Positions 1-8,579 of a stretch of DNA of 64,000 nt are shown in pieces. The stretch comes from Pedobacter nyackensis. GTDB lineage: Bacteria > Bacteroidota > Bacteroidia > Sphingobacteriales > Sphingobacteriaceae. The notes beneath the pieces were generated by a model that was given only the letters and a program-made list of their open reading frames with translations, ran no database searches and was not told the origin of the DNA. The position numbers and the translations under genes are program-made. Within the stretch, counting starts at the first letter, position 1. The number at the start of each line of letters is the position of its first letter. The stretch is taken from NCBI RefSeq assembly GCF_900176505.1, contig NZ_FWYB01000001.1:33390-97389 (forward strand). Reading direction: 5' to 3'.

Positions 1-1078
1 ATACGATTTTATCACCGGCCTTTAGCCCTTTGGTTACCACAAAGAAATTGCCTTTGGTTAATTGCATCGTCTCAATTTCAGTGTTTTTAACTGTTCCTTT
101 TTCATCCAGTACGTAAACGAATTTTTTACCCTGTAAATCGATGGTAGCAGTTTGAGGGATAAGAATTACATTTTCCAGATGTTGTGGAATGCGTATCGAT
201 GCACTTGCGCCACTTCTTAAAAGATATAAGGGGTTTGAAAAAGTAGCCCTTAAACTTACAGAACCTGTACCTGTATTGATCAAACCATTTATAGATTCAA
301 TTTTACCTTTTTCTGTGTAAGCTGATCCATCTGCAAGTACCAGTGAAACAGCTGGAATGTTTTTCAATTTTGCTTCAAGACTATTGCCTTTATATTGACG
401 TGAAAATTCTAAAAGCTGTTTCTCATTTAAAGAGAAGTAAGCATATACCTTAGATATATTAGACACTGTTGTTAAAGGGCTTGTGCTATTGCTGCTTACC
501 AAACTTCCGGTTTTGAAAGGAATACTTCCAATAACGCCATCAACGGGACTGGTGATATGGGTATAACCTAAATTCACTTTAGCATTTACCAATTCTGCTT
601 TGGCTTGTGCGAGTGCTGCCTTTCTGCTTTGCAGTGTTAAAAGGGCGGCATCCAGATCATACTTACTGATGATGTCCTTTTCAACCAATGGTTTGGTTTT
701 GTTCACCTGTAATTGTGCTGCATTTACTTCGGCTTGAGCACTGCTAATTGCAGCACTTGCTGTTCTAACCAGCTGCTCATACTGAGGTGCATTGATGGCG
801 AAAAGTAGCTGACCTTTCTTAACGGTAGCACCTTCATCTACAAATATTTTTTCAATAAATCCATCAACTTTTGGTCTGATGTCTACATTCTGAATGCCTT
901 CTAATGTCGCCGGATAATCAGTTTCAAGAGAGGTCGATTGAGTTGCTAAAGCCAAAACTGGGTAGGATTGTACCTGGGCAGGGGGAGGTCCAGCTTTTTT
1001 TGGATCGCTGTTTCCACAGGATGCGATGATCAATAATGCTGGGAGTAATAAATAGAGGGACTGAAATCTAGTTTTCAT
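1..1078 (-). CDS. RND efflux periplasmic adaptor (membrane fusion) lipoprotein, 3'-truncated by window edge
   Basis: This is an AcrA/HlyD-type adaptor that would bridge an inner-membrane RND pump and an outer-membrane channel. The reading frame is open to the left edge, so the C-terminus is missing. The N-terminus is a lipoprotein signal ending in ASCGNS, with the lipid-carrying Cys near residue 21. A biotinyl-lipoyl-like half (VDGFIEKIFVDEGATVKKGQLL), a helical hairpin rich in Ala, Gln and Lys, and a second lipoyl half (YTHITSPVDGVIGS) follow, then the beta-barrel. The ATG at 1078 gives the signal peptide directly. It lies 101 bp downstream of the TetR gene on the same strand, so the two are probably co-transcribed with a pump gene beyond the edge. 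The family is clear; the exported substrate is not. Confidence 0.93.
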   Translation of the reverse strand, partial: MKTRFQSLYLLLPALLIIASCGNSDPKKAGPPPAQVQSYPVLALATQSTSLETDYPATLEGIQNVDIRPKVDGFIEKIFVDEGATVKKGQLLFAINAPQYEQLVRTASAAISSAQAEVNAAQLQVNKTKPLVEKDIISKYDLDAALLTLQSRKAALAQAKAELVNAKVNLGYTHITSPVDGVIGSIPFKTGSLVSSNSTSPLTTVSNISKVYAYFSLNEKQLLEFSRQYKGNSLEAKLKNIPAVSLVLADGSAYTEKGKIESINGLINTGTGSVSLRATFSNPLYLLRSGASASIRIPQHLENVILIPQTATIDLQGKKFVYVLDEKGTVKNTEIETMQLTKGNFFVVTKGLKAGDKIV

Positions 1079-1179
1079 CTTACGTAATTGTGTTTTTTAG
1101 TGGATGAGCTATCATGAGATTTTATTGGTTTAAATCATATAAAATCATGATGGTTCATATTTTGGATGTATTGTCGTAG

Positions 1180-1785
1180 TTAAAGGAATATTATTTCAAA
1201 AATTAATTGTTTCCGCTCTTCCATCAATGCGCTGTAGTCCTCATCATTCATGCCAAATAGTATCCTATTTAGTGGGGCAGTAACCAGCGGATAAGCCATT
1301 AGAGAAAAAAGATTAATGGCAAAATGTCTAGGGTTCATAGTTTTTATGGTCCCTTTGTCCATCTCCAATTGAATCTCTTCCAGAAATGTGTTAACCTTTT
1401 GTATCCTTGCTTTTTTCGCATTGATCACATCATGTCTGTTCATCTCTGTGATGATAAATAATTCGCGATAAGGGAACTGCATGGCCTCTTTTAGGAAGAC
1501 GGAAATGAGGTTTTTTATCTTCTCTTTGAAAGGCATGTCGGACTCAAAAACATCGTCTAGCGTCTGAAAAAGGTCTTCTTGTGCTTCATTGAATACTTGA
1601 TCAAACAAGATGTCTCTGGAACGGAAGTAATAGTTAACAAGTGTACGATTTACACCTGCTGCATCTGCAATCTCTTGTGTAGTAGCATGCAATTTACCCT
1701 CAGCAAAGAATAAATGCTTAGCCGTATTTTTAATTAATTGCTCGGTACCGGTATCTCTGGAACTCATATACTTTAAGTTTGACAA
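1180..1785 (-). CDS. TetR/AcrR family transcriptional regulator
   Basis: A 201-residue TetR-family repressor. The N-terminal helix-turn-helix occupies about residues 15-60 (TTQEIADAAGVNRTLVNYYFRSRDILFDQVF). The all-helical C-terminal part would hold the ligand pocket. It is the first gene of a leftward cluster with the RND adaptor lipoprotein, so it probably represses its own efflux operon and releases it on binding a toxic small molecule. A -7-like element TACTTTTG lies at 1796-1803 on the minus strand, only about 10 bp before the ATG, and the adjacent AT-rich sequence could hold the operator. The ligand is unknown. Confidence 0.92.
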   Translation of the reverse strand: MSNLKYMSSRDTGTEQLIKNTAKHLFFAEGKLHATTQEIADAAGVNRTLVNYYFRSRDILFDQVFNEAQEDLFQTLDDVFESDMPFKEKIKNLISVFLKEAMQFPYRELFIITEMNRHDVINAKKARIQKVNTFLEEIQLEMDKGTIKTMNPRHFAINLFSLMAYPLVTAPLNRILFGMNDEDYSALMEERKQLIFEIIFL

Positions 1786-1795
1786 AATTGTTAAA

Positions 1796-1803
1796 CAAAA
1801 GTA
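1796..1803 (-). promoter_or_regulatory. Candidate -7 promoter element of the tetR-efflux operon
   Basis: On the minus strand this reads TACTTTTG, matching the Bacteroidetes TAnnTTTG consensus, about 10 bp before the tetR start codon. The leader would be very short. It is a single-motif prediction. Confidence 0.35.
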
Positions 1804-1923
1804 TTAAACTCATATTTTAATTAAAACATAGAAATGTAATGTTTATGTTAAGCGGGGAATTGTAACTAAATATTTGCAAAAATAAAATGCAGTAAGTAGT
1901 TTAATAAAGCTTCAAAAAAATGC

Positions 1924-2601
1924 TTAAGGAAGATGCTGATGTACCATATCCAGTGCAAAGTGAAGCTGCTCTGATTCAGTAATATTGGTATTATCCAGGA
2001 TAATTGCATCTTCAGCACGTGTTAACGGGCTTTCCGCACGCGTCGTGTCGGCATAATCCCTGTGTGCTAAATTCTCAAAAACCTCTTCCAGCGTTGTAGT
2101 CGTATCTCCTTTGCTTTGTAGTTCTTTATATCTACGTTCTGCCCTGATCTTTGGGTCGGCAGTCATGAAAAACTTAACCTGTGCATCTGCAAATACTGTG
2201 GTACCTATGTCGCGTCCATCCATTACTATGTTTTTGGATTTCCCCATACGCTGCTGTTGCTTTACCATTTCCCTGCGCACTTGCTTATTCGCCGAAACCT
2301 CACTTACAGTTTCCGAAACCGGCATTTGTCTGATCTCTTCAGATACTTCTTCACCGTTAAGGGTAATGTGCGACTGATAATCGCGGGAATGAAAATTGAG
2401 CTCTATCTGCTCAAGGGTATTCTTCACCGCTTCAGGATCATTTACATTGATATGATTACGGATAAAATATAGTGTTACAGCACGGTACATGGCACCGCTG
2501 TCGATATAAATAAAGCCGAGTTTCTTGGCAAGCGCTTTTGCTAAAGTGCTTTTTCCACAAGATGAATAGCCATCTATAGCTATAACGAGGTTTTTTCTCA
2601 T
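1924..2601 (-). CDS. cmk: Cytidylate (CMP/dCMP) kinase
   Basis: Transfers phosphate from ATP to CMP or dCMP in the cytoplasm, in pyrimidine nucleotide synthesis. At 225 residues it has the usual family length. The P-loop GYSSCGKST is at about residues 11-19. The IDSGAMYRAVT motif follows at about 34-44, and the MDGRDIGTTVF block at about 127-137 is typical of bacterial Cmk. The Arg-rich lid is RAERRYKELQ. The next gene downstream on the same strand is 139 bp away, so it is probably transcribed alone. Confidence 0.96.
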   Translation of the reverse strand: MRKNLVIAIDGYSSCGKSTLAKALAKKLGFIYIDSGAMYRAVTLYFIRNHINVNDPEAVKNTLEQIELNFHSRDYQSHITLNGEEVSEEIRQMPVSETVSEVSANKQVRREMVKQQQRMGKSKNIVMDGRDIGTTVFADAQVKFFMTADPKIRAERRYKELQSKGDTTTTLEEVFENLAHRDYADTTRAESPLTRAEDAIILDNTNITESEQLHFALDMVHQHLP

Positions 2602-2682
2602 AGGTGAGCAAAGTTAGTATTTTGAAGAATTGTTTAATATGAAATCTTTATTAAATGCTCAACATATGTTTATGTTTGTACC

Positions 2683-3093
2683 ATGGTCCCCAGCAGAGAA
2701 GATATATTAAAGTCAGTTACCTTCAAAACTTCACGTAGTGGGGGTAAGGGCGGCCAAAATGTAAACAAGGTTTCCAGTAAAGTAGAACTCATTTTTAACC
2801 TGGAGACAGCAGCTTTTTTAACGGAGGAAGAACGGGCTTTGATCACAGAAAGGCTAGCCAACCGTTTAGACCAGGAAGGTAACCTTCATGTGGTGTCACA
2901 GGAAGACAGGAGTCAATTGTTAAATAAGGAAAAGACCATTGCTAAATTGGTCATTTTGCTGAAATCTGCGCTCCATGTACAAAAAAAGAGAAAACCCACC
3001 AAAATTCCCAAATCTGTAATCAGAAAAAGGTTAAAGGATAAACAAACTGTAGCTTCTAAAAAAGAGGCCAGGAAGCGACCTCAGCTGGATTAA
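2683..3093 (+). CDS. arfB: ArfB/YaeJ-like peptidyl-tRNA hydrolase (alternative ribosome-rescue factor)
   Basis: A 136-residue single-domain release-factor homologue expected to free ribosomes stalled on mRNAs without a stop codon. The catalytic GGQ loop is at about residues 23-25 (SGGKGGQNVNKVSS). The C-terminal tail from about residue 105 is strongly basic (KKRKPTKIPKSVIRKRLK), the part that in ArfB enters the empty mRNA channel. There is no codon-recognition domain, which separates it from RF1 and RF2. It is convergent with the gene at 3124 with a 30 bp gap. The family assignment is firm; the physiological role is inferred from ArfB. Confidence 0.9.
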   Translation: MVPSREDILKSVTFKTSRSGGKGGQNVNKVSSKVELIFNLETAAFLTEEERALITERLANRLDQEGNLHVVSQEDRSQLLNKEKTIAKLVILLKSALHVQKKRKPTKIPKSVIRKRLKDKQTVASKKEARKRPQLD

Positions 3094-3123
3094 ATCAATT
3101 TGAAGCCCATGTGCTAAGCTGTA

Positions 3124-4074
3124 CTAGTTAAACCTGTAAAACATACTGAGTGATCCATATTGATGCGCTTTCGCAGTGCTCTTTATTTCTTTGGTTTTAA
3201 AGATCATTCCAAAATCAACAGTAAATCGTTGTGAGCTGTAATTGAAGCCAATTTGCTGGGCAAACACAATCGGTTTTGTGTCAAAAGTAACCGGATCATT
3301 GTTATTAAACATGCTGCCCTGGATGGTCGCATCATAAGCAATAAAATTTAATTGCGGTTTCGCGTAGAAGAATACCTCTCGTTTGACAAGTGCTTTGGTT
3401 TTTGCATTATTTCCAATAACTGCGTTAGTATAGGCAGAATTGAAAAGCTGATTTAAACCACCTGCTCTAAATAAAATGCCTGCTCCAGCTCCGCTAAATG
3501 TAGTTCCTGCATTGGCATAGCCTTCAAAAGAGAAGTCTGTGGCTTTGTTCGATGAACGATGTAGCAATCGGGTGTATTGAGCAGAGAGGTTTACAGCAAG
3601 CGCATTTTTTATCTGATAATCCCAACCACCAAGCTCATAAAATCCTACTGTATTGTGTAGCAAATCCTGCCCGCTTTCTGCAAGGGAATTCGGACCGGTA
3701 GTTCCTAATTCAACACTGGTTTTTAAAATACTTTCGTTGGTGTAAAACCAGCTTAAGGCTCCTCCGGCATACAGATAACCGGCAAAAGGCCTGTCGTGTC
3801 TGGCGGGGTCGGGCGCAGAGCCGGAGTAAGGATTGTATATCTCCTGACCGGCGCTAATTTCATATATCTTTTTTTCCAAACCCTCTTTTAAAGTTTCCTG
3901 GTTAACTGCCCGCCTAAAGTGAATAAATAAGCCATTGGTATAATAACGGTCTGAGCCCTGAGCAAGGTAGGAGTCGTTATCGCTGCGGAATCCAAATTCA
4001 TTTTTAAAAGTTTGGGCAATTGAAGCGCTTGCAGTTAATAAGATTATTGCAGCTGTAAGTAAAGGTTTGGTCAT
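3124..4074 (-). CDS. LpxR-like lipid A deacylase family outer-membrane protein (DUF2219)
   Basis: A 316-residue protein with a cleavable signal peptide (cleavage after SASIAQ, about residue 20), expected to fold as an outer-membrane beta-barrel. The N-terminal block NEFGFRSDNDSYLAQGSDRYYTNGL matches the start of LpxR/DUF2219 proteins, where the ENDxF...DRYYTNG region lies by the calcium-dependent active site. The DRPFAGYLYAG segment near residue 90 is also characteristic. LpxR removes the 3' acyloxyacyl chains of lipid A in other Gram-negatives. Activity in this organism is inferred; many Bacteroidetes homologues are only called DUF2219. Confidence 0.78.
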   Translation of the reverse strand: MTKPLLTAAIILLTASASIAQTFKNEFGFRSDNDSYLAQGSDRYYTNGLFIHFRRAVNQETLKEGLEKKIYEISAGQEIYNPYSGSAPDPARHDRPFAGYLYAGGALSWFYTNESILKTSVELGTTGPNSLAESGQDLLHNTVGFYELGGWDYQIKNALAVNLSAQYTRLLHRSSNKATDFSFEGYANAGTTFSGAGAGILFRAGGLNQLFNSAYTNAVIGNNAKTKALVKREVFFYAKPQLNFIAYDATIQGSMFNNNDPVTFDTKPIVFAQQIGFNYSSQRFTVDFGMIFKTKEIKSTAKAHQYGSLSMFYRFN

Positions 4075-4081
4075 TGTTGAA

Positions 4082-4112
4082 TAAAAAAAACTCCGGTTGA
4101 TTTACCGGAGTT
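4082..4112 (-). terminator. Rho-independent terminator after the 4131-4631 gene
   Basis: A perfect 9 bp stem (AACTCCGGT / ACCGGAGTT, 4089-4097 and 4104-4112) with a 6 nt loop. On the minus strand it is followed by a run of T. Confidence 0.85.
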
Positions 4113-4130
4113 GAAGATAGTATTTTATAA

Positions 4131-4631
4131 TTAAAACGTATAGCCTAGACTAATCCCGCCGTAATAAGGCATAAAGAAATCACTGCTGAATACCGGACTT
4201 AACCCTGCTCTGAACGAGAAACCATCGTCCGCTGGTTGTACACGATAAAAGAAACTCATAGTTCCGACCAGATTGCTCTCGTTTTTATTAAATAGTACCT
4301 CACTGTCACCACTGGTACTTAAATAAGTAGCACCTAGTCCTAATTCGAAAAATTTGTTTCCTTTTCCAAGTAAGTAATTTAATGAAAGTGGTACTGATGT
4401 GATTTTGTCACCATCCACAGAGAAATAACCAATACCCGCTCTTCCACCCAGTCCATCTCTTCTATTAGAGAACCTGGAATCATAATTAGCAGTGAAGGTT
4501 AAGCCTTGGCCCCCTAATTCAATAAAGATGTTTTGTGCACGTTTTACAGTTGGCGCAGTCTCCTGCGCATTAACTTTTTGGTAGCCTAGTGTGGTGATAA
4601 GAAGGCTAACAAATAAAGTGAATCTTTTCAT
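4131..4631 (-). CDS. Predicted outer-membrane beta-barrel protein, unknown function
   Basis: A 166-residue protein with a signal peptide (MKRFTLFVSLLITTLGYQKVNAQ, cleavage near residue 22). It continues with alternating hydrophobic strands and glycine-rich turns, ending in an aromatic residue (GISLGYTF), typical of small outer-membrane barrels. I do not recognise a named family. It sits between lon and the LpxR-like gene, all leftward. A strong terminator follows it, separating it from the LpxR-like gene. Confidence 0.8.
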   Translation of the reverse strand: MKRFTLFVSLLITTLGYQKVNAQETAPTVKRAQNIFIELGGQGLTFTANYDSRFSNRRDGLGGRAGIGYFSVDGDKITSVPLSLNYLLGKGNKFFELGLGATYLSTSGDSEVLFNKNESNLVGTMSFFYRVQPADDGFSFRAGLSPVFSSDFFMPYYGGISLGYTF

Positions 4632-4681
4632 TAGTCGTTTGTTTGTTAAAATTATTTGGAGTTTATATTAAATTAATACAA

Positions 4682-7153
4682 TTAGTGCGTTGTTGTTTTC
4701 GGATGTACCGTTAAGTCTTGTGCGTTTTTAACCTTTTCTTTAGTCAAAGCAAGGTCAATCACTTCTTTCATTTCATTAACATAATGGAAGTTGAGATCTT
4801 TGACATAACTCTCTTTAATTTCCAGAATGTCTTTATGGTTTGATTTGCTCAAGATGATGTCTTTGATATTCGCACGTTTAGCAGCAAGTATCTTTTCCTT
4901 TATTCCACCAACAGGTAGTACCTTGCCTCTAAGGGTAATCTCACCGGTCATAGCCAGGTTTGATTTTACTTTACGTTGAGTAAAGGCCGAAGTTAATGCC
5001 GTGAGCATAGTTATACCTGCAGAAGGGCCATCTTTAGGGGTAGCACCCGCTGGAACGTGAATATGTACATCACGCTGATCAAACAATGCATATTCAATAC
5101 CAAAAATCGCTGCGTGTGCACGTAAATAAGCAAGGGCAATAATGGCCGATTCTTTCATTACTTCACCTAAGTTTCCGGTGAGCGTTAGTTTCCCTTTACC
5201 CGGGCTTAAGCTAGCCTCAATAAATAGTATATCACCACCAACCTGCGTCCAGGCTAAACCTGTTACTACACCAGCAACTTCATTGCCTTCATATAGGTCT
5301 TTGTCGTAAATTGGGGCACCTAAAATACGCTCTACATCAATCAGACTAAGGTTTGGATCATAAGTCTCCTCAAGGGCAATTTTCGTAGCTACGCCACGCA
5401 CCAGTGAGCCAATCTTTTTTTCCAGCCCACGTACACCTGATTCTCTGGTATAGTCTTCAATTACTTTTTCAATTAAAGCGCTTTTTAGGACAATATCTTT
5501 AGTTTTTATACCATGTTGCTCTTTTTGTTTTGGCAACAAATATCTTTTTGCGATCTCTATTTTTTCTTCAATAGTATAGCCATTCACTTCAATAATCTCC
5601 ATACGATCAAGCAAAGCAGGATGAATAGAGCTTAATGAGTTAGCGGTGGCAATGAACAGTACGCTAGACAAATCGTAGTCAGTCTCAACGTAGTGGTCAT
5701 TAAAAGCACTATTTTGCTCAGGGTCTAATACCTCAAGCAGGGCAGAAGAAGGGTCGCCCCTGAAATCCGATCCTACCTTATCAATCTCATCCAGTACAAA
5801 TACAGGATTAGAAGCTCCTGCTTTTTTGATCGACTGAATGATACGACCTGGCATAGCACCAATATAGGTTTTCCTGTGTCCACGGATTTCAGCTTCATCT
5901 CTTATTCCACCTAGTGCCATACGCACATATTTACGGTTCAGCGCTTTGGCAATTGATTTCCCAAGAGAGGTTTTTCCAACTCCCGGAGGCCCTACCAGGC
6001 AAAGGATCGGCGCTTTCATATCGCGTTTAAGTTTTAGTACAGCCAGGTATTCGATAATACGCTGCTTTACTTTTTCTAATCCGAAATGGTCTTTATCCAG
6101 TACACGCTGAGCACGCTTAAGGTCAAAATTGTCTTTTGTGAAATCACCCCACGGCAAGTCCAGCAATAATTCAAGATAGTTGATCTGAACAGAATAATCA
6201 GGAGCTGCAGGATTCATACGCCCTAATTTTTCCAGCTCTTTATTAAAGTGATCAGAAACATGAGCCGACCATTTTTTCTTTTTCGCGCGACTTTCCAACG
6301 CTTCATACTCCAGGTCTGATGAGTTACCACCCAATTCTTCCTGTATGGTTTTAAGCTGTTGATTTAAGAAATAATCCCTTTGCTGCTTGTCTAGGTCTGT
6401 ACGTACTTTTGACTGGATCTGGTTTTTAAGTTCCAGCATTTGAAGTTCCAGCGTAAGTAGTTCCATCACCATCATAGCACGTTCGCGCAGGTTGGTCATT
6501 TCCAGCATTTTTTGCTTATCTGCAACATCTGCATTCATATTAGAAGAGATGAAGTTGATCAGAAAAGAAGTGCTTTCTATGTTTTTCAGCGCAATACCCG
6601 CTTCGCTTGGAATGTTTGGCGATAGCTGGATGATCTGACTGGACATTTCCTTTATGGAGGCTACAAGCGCCTTAAATTCCTTATCCGCTTTATGCTTTTT
6701 CTCTTCGAATTTACTGATCGTTACTTTAATATAAGGTTCAGACTGTACTTCCTCTATTAGACGGAAACGCTGTTTACCCTGTATAATTACAGTAGTGTTG
6801 CCGTCAGGCATTTGAAGCATTTTAATAATATGGGCTACCGTACCTACACTGTTTAATTGTTCAAATGTAGGATCTTCGATAGAAACATCGCGCTGAGAAA
6901 CAACACCTATGATTCTGTCACCTTTATAAGCTTCTTTAATTAGTTTTATTGATTTATCTCTGCCAACAGTAATCGGAATTACAACTCCCGGGAAAAGTAC
7001 AGTGTTCCTTAATGGAAGTATGGGTAAAACCTCTGGAGTATCCTCATTATTCATCTCATCCTCATCTTGTTGAGACATTAAAGGGAAAAATTCAGTGTCT
7101 TCATTTATGATAGGTAGTGCATTGCTAAAATCGAAGTGATCTCGTTTACTCAT
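4682..7153 (-). CDS. lon: ATP-dependent protease Lon (LonA)
   Basis: An 823-residue cytoplasmic AAA+ serine protease that unfolds and degrades damaged and regulatory proteins. In order: N-terminal substrate domain (from about 40, LPILPLRNTVLFPGVVIPI), coiled-coil region (about 230-310), AAA+ module with Walker A GPPGVGKTS near residue 390 and Walker B VFVLDEIDK, then the protease domain with catalytic Ser near 710 (DGPSAG) and Lys near 752 (GGIKEK). The 43-residue Ser-Lys distance matches E. coli Lon. The acidic N-terminal extension before residue 40 is common in Bacteroidetes. A TPR gene is divergent across 265 bp, and an inverted repeat lies just upstream of the start codon. Confidence 0.97.
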   Translation of the reverse strand: MSKRDHFDFSNALPIINEDTEFFPLMSQQDEDEMNNEDTPEVLPILPLRNTVLFPGVVIPITVGRDKSIKLIKEAYKGDRIIGVVSQRDVSIEDPTFEQLNSVGTVAHIIKMLQMPDGNTTVIIQGKQRFRLIEEVQSEPYIKVTISKFEEKKHKADKEFKALVASIKEMSSQIIQLSPNIPSEAGIALKNIESTSFLINFISSNMNADVADKQKMLEMTNLRERAMMVMELLTLELQMLELKNQIQSKVRTDLDKQQRDYFLNQQLKTIQEELGGNSSDLEYEALESRAKKKKWSAHVSDHFNKELEKLGRMNPAAPDYSVQINYLELLLDLPWGDFTKDNFDLKRAQRVLDKDHFGLEKVKQRIIEYLAVLKLKRDMKAPILCLVGPPGVGKTSLGKSIAKALNRKYVRMALGGIRDEAEIRGHRKTYIGAMPGRIIQSIKKAGASNPVFVLDEIDKVGSDFRGDPSSALLEVLDPEQNSAFNDHYVETDYDLSSVLFIATANSLSSIHPALLDRMEIIEVNGYTIEEKIEIAKRYLLPKQKEQHGIKTKDIVLKSALIEKVIEDYTRESGVRGLEKKIGSLVRGVATKIALEETYDPNLSLIDVERILGAPIYDKDLYEGNEVAGVVTGLAWTQVGGDILFIEASLSPGKGKLTLTGNLGEVMKESAIIALAYLRAHAAIFGIEYALFDQRDVHIHVPAGATPKDGPSAGITMLTALTSAFTQRKVKSNLAMTGEITLRGKVLPVGGIKEKILAAKRANIKDIILSKSNHKDILEIKESYVKDLNFHYVNEMKEVIDLALTKEKVKNAQDLTVHPKTTTH

Positions 7154-7176
7154 TAAATAAGTCTTTCTAAAATAAA

Positions 7177-7203
7177 AAACGACAATCTGACAGCATGTCG
7201 TTT
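7177..7203. promoter_or_regulatory. Inverted repeat in the lon upstream region
   Basis: Arms AAACGACA (7177-7184) and TGTCGTTT (7196-7203) are perfect 8 bp complements with an 11 nt spacer, starting 24 bp before the lon ATG. A smaller GACA-gca-TGTC repeat is nested in the right half. It may be an operator for a stress regulator or a 5' leader hairpin; nothing in the sequence decides between them. Confidence 0.45.
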
Positions 7204-7418
7204 AAATGATTATTAATTGTATTGTATAGTGATAATTTCAACTCCTGTGCCAAAAAAATAATGACTGCTTTTCCCTGTTAAAAAGTCATGCTTCAATAAT
7301 AATTAATTAATCAATCATAATTTGAATTATTTGACGTTTAAGTTAGATATTTGCAACTGGTATGATAGTTGACAGTATCCACATTTTAAATATATTTATT
7401 TTTTTTAAATAGAAGTTA

Positions 7419-8045
7419 ATGAACTATTTCAAGCAAACGATTCTGTTTTTATTTGTTTTTTCTGCGAGCACCACATTTGCGCAAAATAGTGGTTATGATA
7501 AGTTAGGCATGCAGGCCATGATGAAGGGTGACTATAAAGGCGCTGTTAATCAGCTTGCTAAGGCCGATGCGAAAAATCCAAATAATGCTAATGTGTTGAA
7601 AATGCTAGGGTATTCCTATTTTCAGTGTGGCGATTTCGAAAATTCTATAGATACCTATAGCCGTTTGATCGTTTTAAAACCTTCAGATTATTCTGCTTAT
7701 TATTACAGAGGGAAGGCCAGGCAAAATGTGGCCAACGATCCGAAGGAATCTTTAAACAATATGCGGGAAAATTTTTACCTGGCTTCTATTAAAGACTTTA
7801 CAAAGGCGATAGAAATCAATGGGGAAGAGGATACTCAGTTGTTACAAAACAGGGCATTGGCTTATAAAGACTACGCTATTTACAAATCTTATAAAATCAA
7901 AACTAAAGCCGAAAAAGCAGCCTGCGTAGCTTTGTTTAACAACTCCATTGCTGATTTCCAAAAGGTACTGGTTGTTCAGCCACAGCGAAAAGATATTCTT
8001 TCACTGATTGATTATGTTAAAGCGCAGGTAACCAGTCTGAAATAA
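7419..8045 (+). CDS. Secreted tetratricopeptide-repeat protein
   Basis: A 208-residue exported protein with a signal peptide (MNYFKQTILFLFVFSASTTFAQ, cleavage near 22) and at least three TPR-like helical pairs. These begin at GMQAMMKGDYKGAVNQLAKADAKNP, followed by MLGYSYFQCGDFENSIDTYSRLIVLKP and a later DFTKAIEIN repeat. TPR domains bind other proteins, so it is probably a periplasmic scaffold; no enzymatic motif is visible. It is divergent from lon and convergent with the lipoprotein gene at 8052. Confidence 0.82.
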   Translation: MNYFKQTILFLFVFSASTTFAQNSGYDKLGMQAMMKGDYKGAVNQLAKADAKNPNNANVLKMLGYSYFQCGDFENSIDTYSRLIVLKPSDYSAYYYRGKARQNVANDPKESLNNMRENFYLASIKDFTKAIEINGEEDTQLLQNRALAYKDYAIYKSYKIKTKAEKAACVALFNNSIADFQKVLVVQPQRKDILSLIDYVKAQVTSLK

Positions 8046-8051
8046 CCGATT

Positions 8052-8579
8052 TTATTTAAAGCTTCCCGTAATACTGTATTTCTTTTCAGACAGTAATTTG
8101 ATGTGCTGGCTTTTCTTTATCTGATACAAGCTGTCAGGGTAATAGGAGAGGGTATCAGCAGAGCTATATAATGAATTGCTACTCTTCATCACAATCCGGA
8201 TACTTTGCAATCTGTGATTCTTCCTGGCAATGGAAATTTCTTTTACAGGGATTTTTTCGTCATCTGAAGTATATATATCCTGCTCTTCAGTAAGATTTGT
8301 TTTAAACAAGCCTTTCCATGCATTTCGGTTAATATCCGCATCAGAAAAAATGGAAAGCTCCTTAGACCAGTCTGCAATACGAATCTTTTTAGTTTCTGAC
8401 GAATCATTTACCGTTACCGTCTTTATAAATTCAGGATTGCTTTTTGTAAGACGCGCCGCCTCTTTGTTAAAATAACCTTTGAGGTCAAAGTAATTTAAAG
8501 CATTCTTTTGATTTTTTACGGCCGGATTGCAGCCGTAAAAAATCAAAAGAATACCAGATACGAATAAAGTTTTCTTCAT
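8052..8579 (-). CDS. Putative lipoprotein of unknown function
   Basis: A 175-residue protein starting with a lipoprotein signal (ISG ILLIFYGC region; lipid-carrying Cys at about residue 17). The mature part is hydrophilic and mixed alpha/beta, with no motif I recognise. Its start codon meets the last base of the gpmI reading frame (8579), so it is almost certainly co-transcribed with gpmI and translationally coupled to it. It is probably an outer-membrane-anchored periplasmic protein found in related bacteria next to gpmI, though I cannot confirm conservation here. Confidence 0.78.
   Translation of the reverse strand: MKKTLFVSGILLIFYGCNPAVKNQKNALNYFDLKGYFNKEAARLTKSNPEFIKTVTVNDSSETKKIRIADWSKELSIFSDADINRNAWKGLFKTNLTEEQDIYTSDDEKIPVKEISIARKNHRLQSIRIVMKSSNSLYSSADTLSYYPDSLYQIKKSQHIKLLSEKKYSITGSFK

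Noticed and set aside
2111..2377. Plus-strand frames opposite cmk
   Set aside because: They are antisense shadows of the conserved cmk gene, with no family features.
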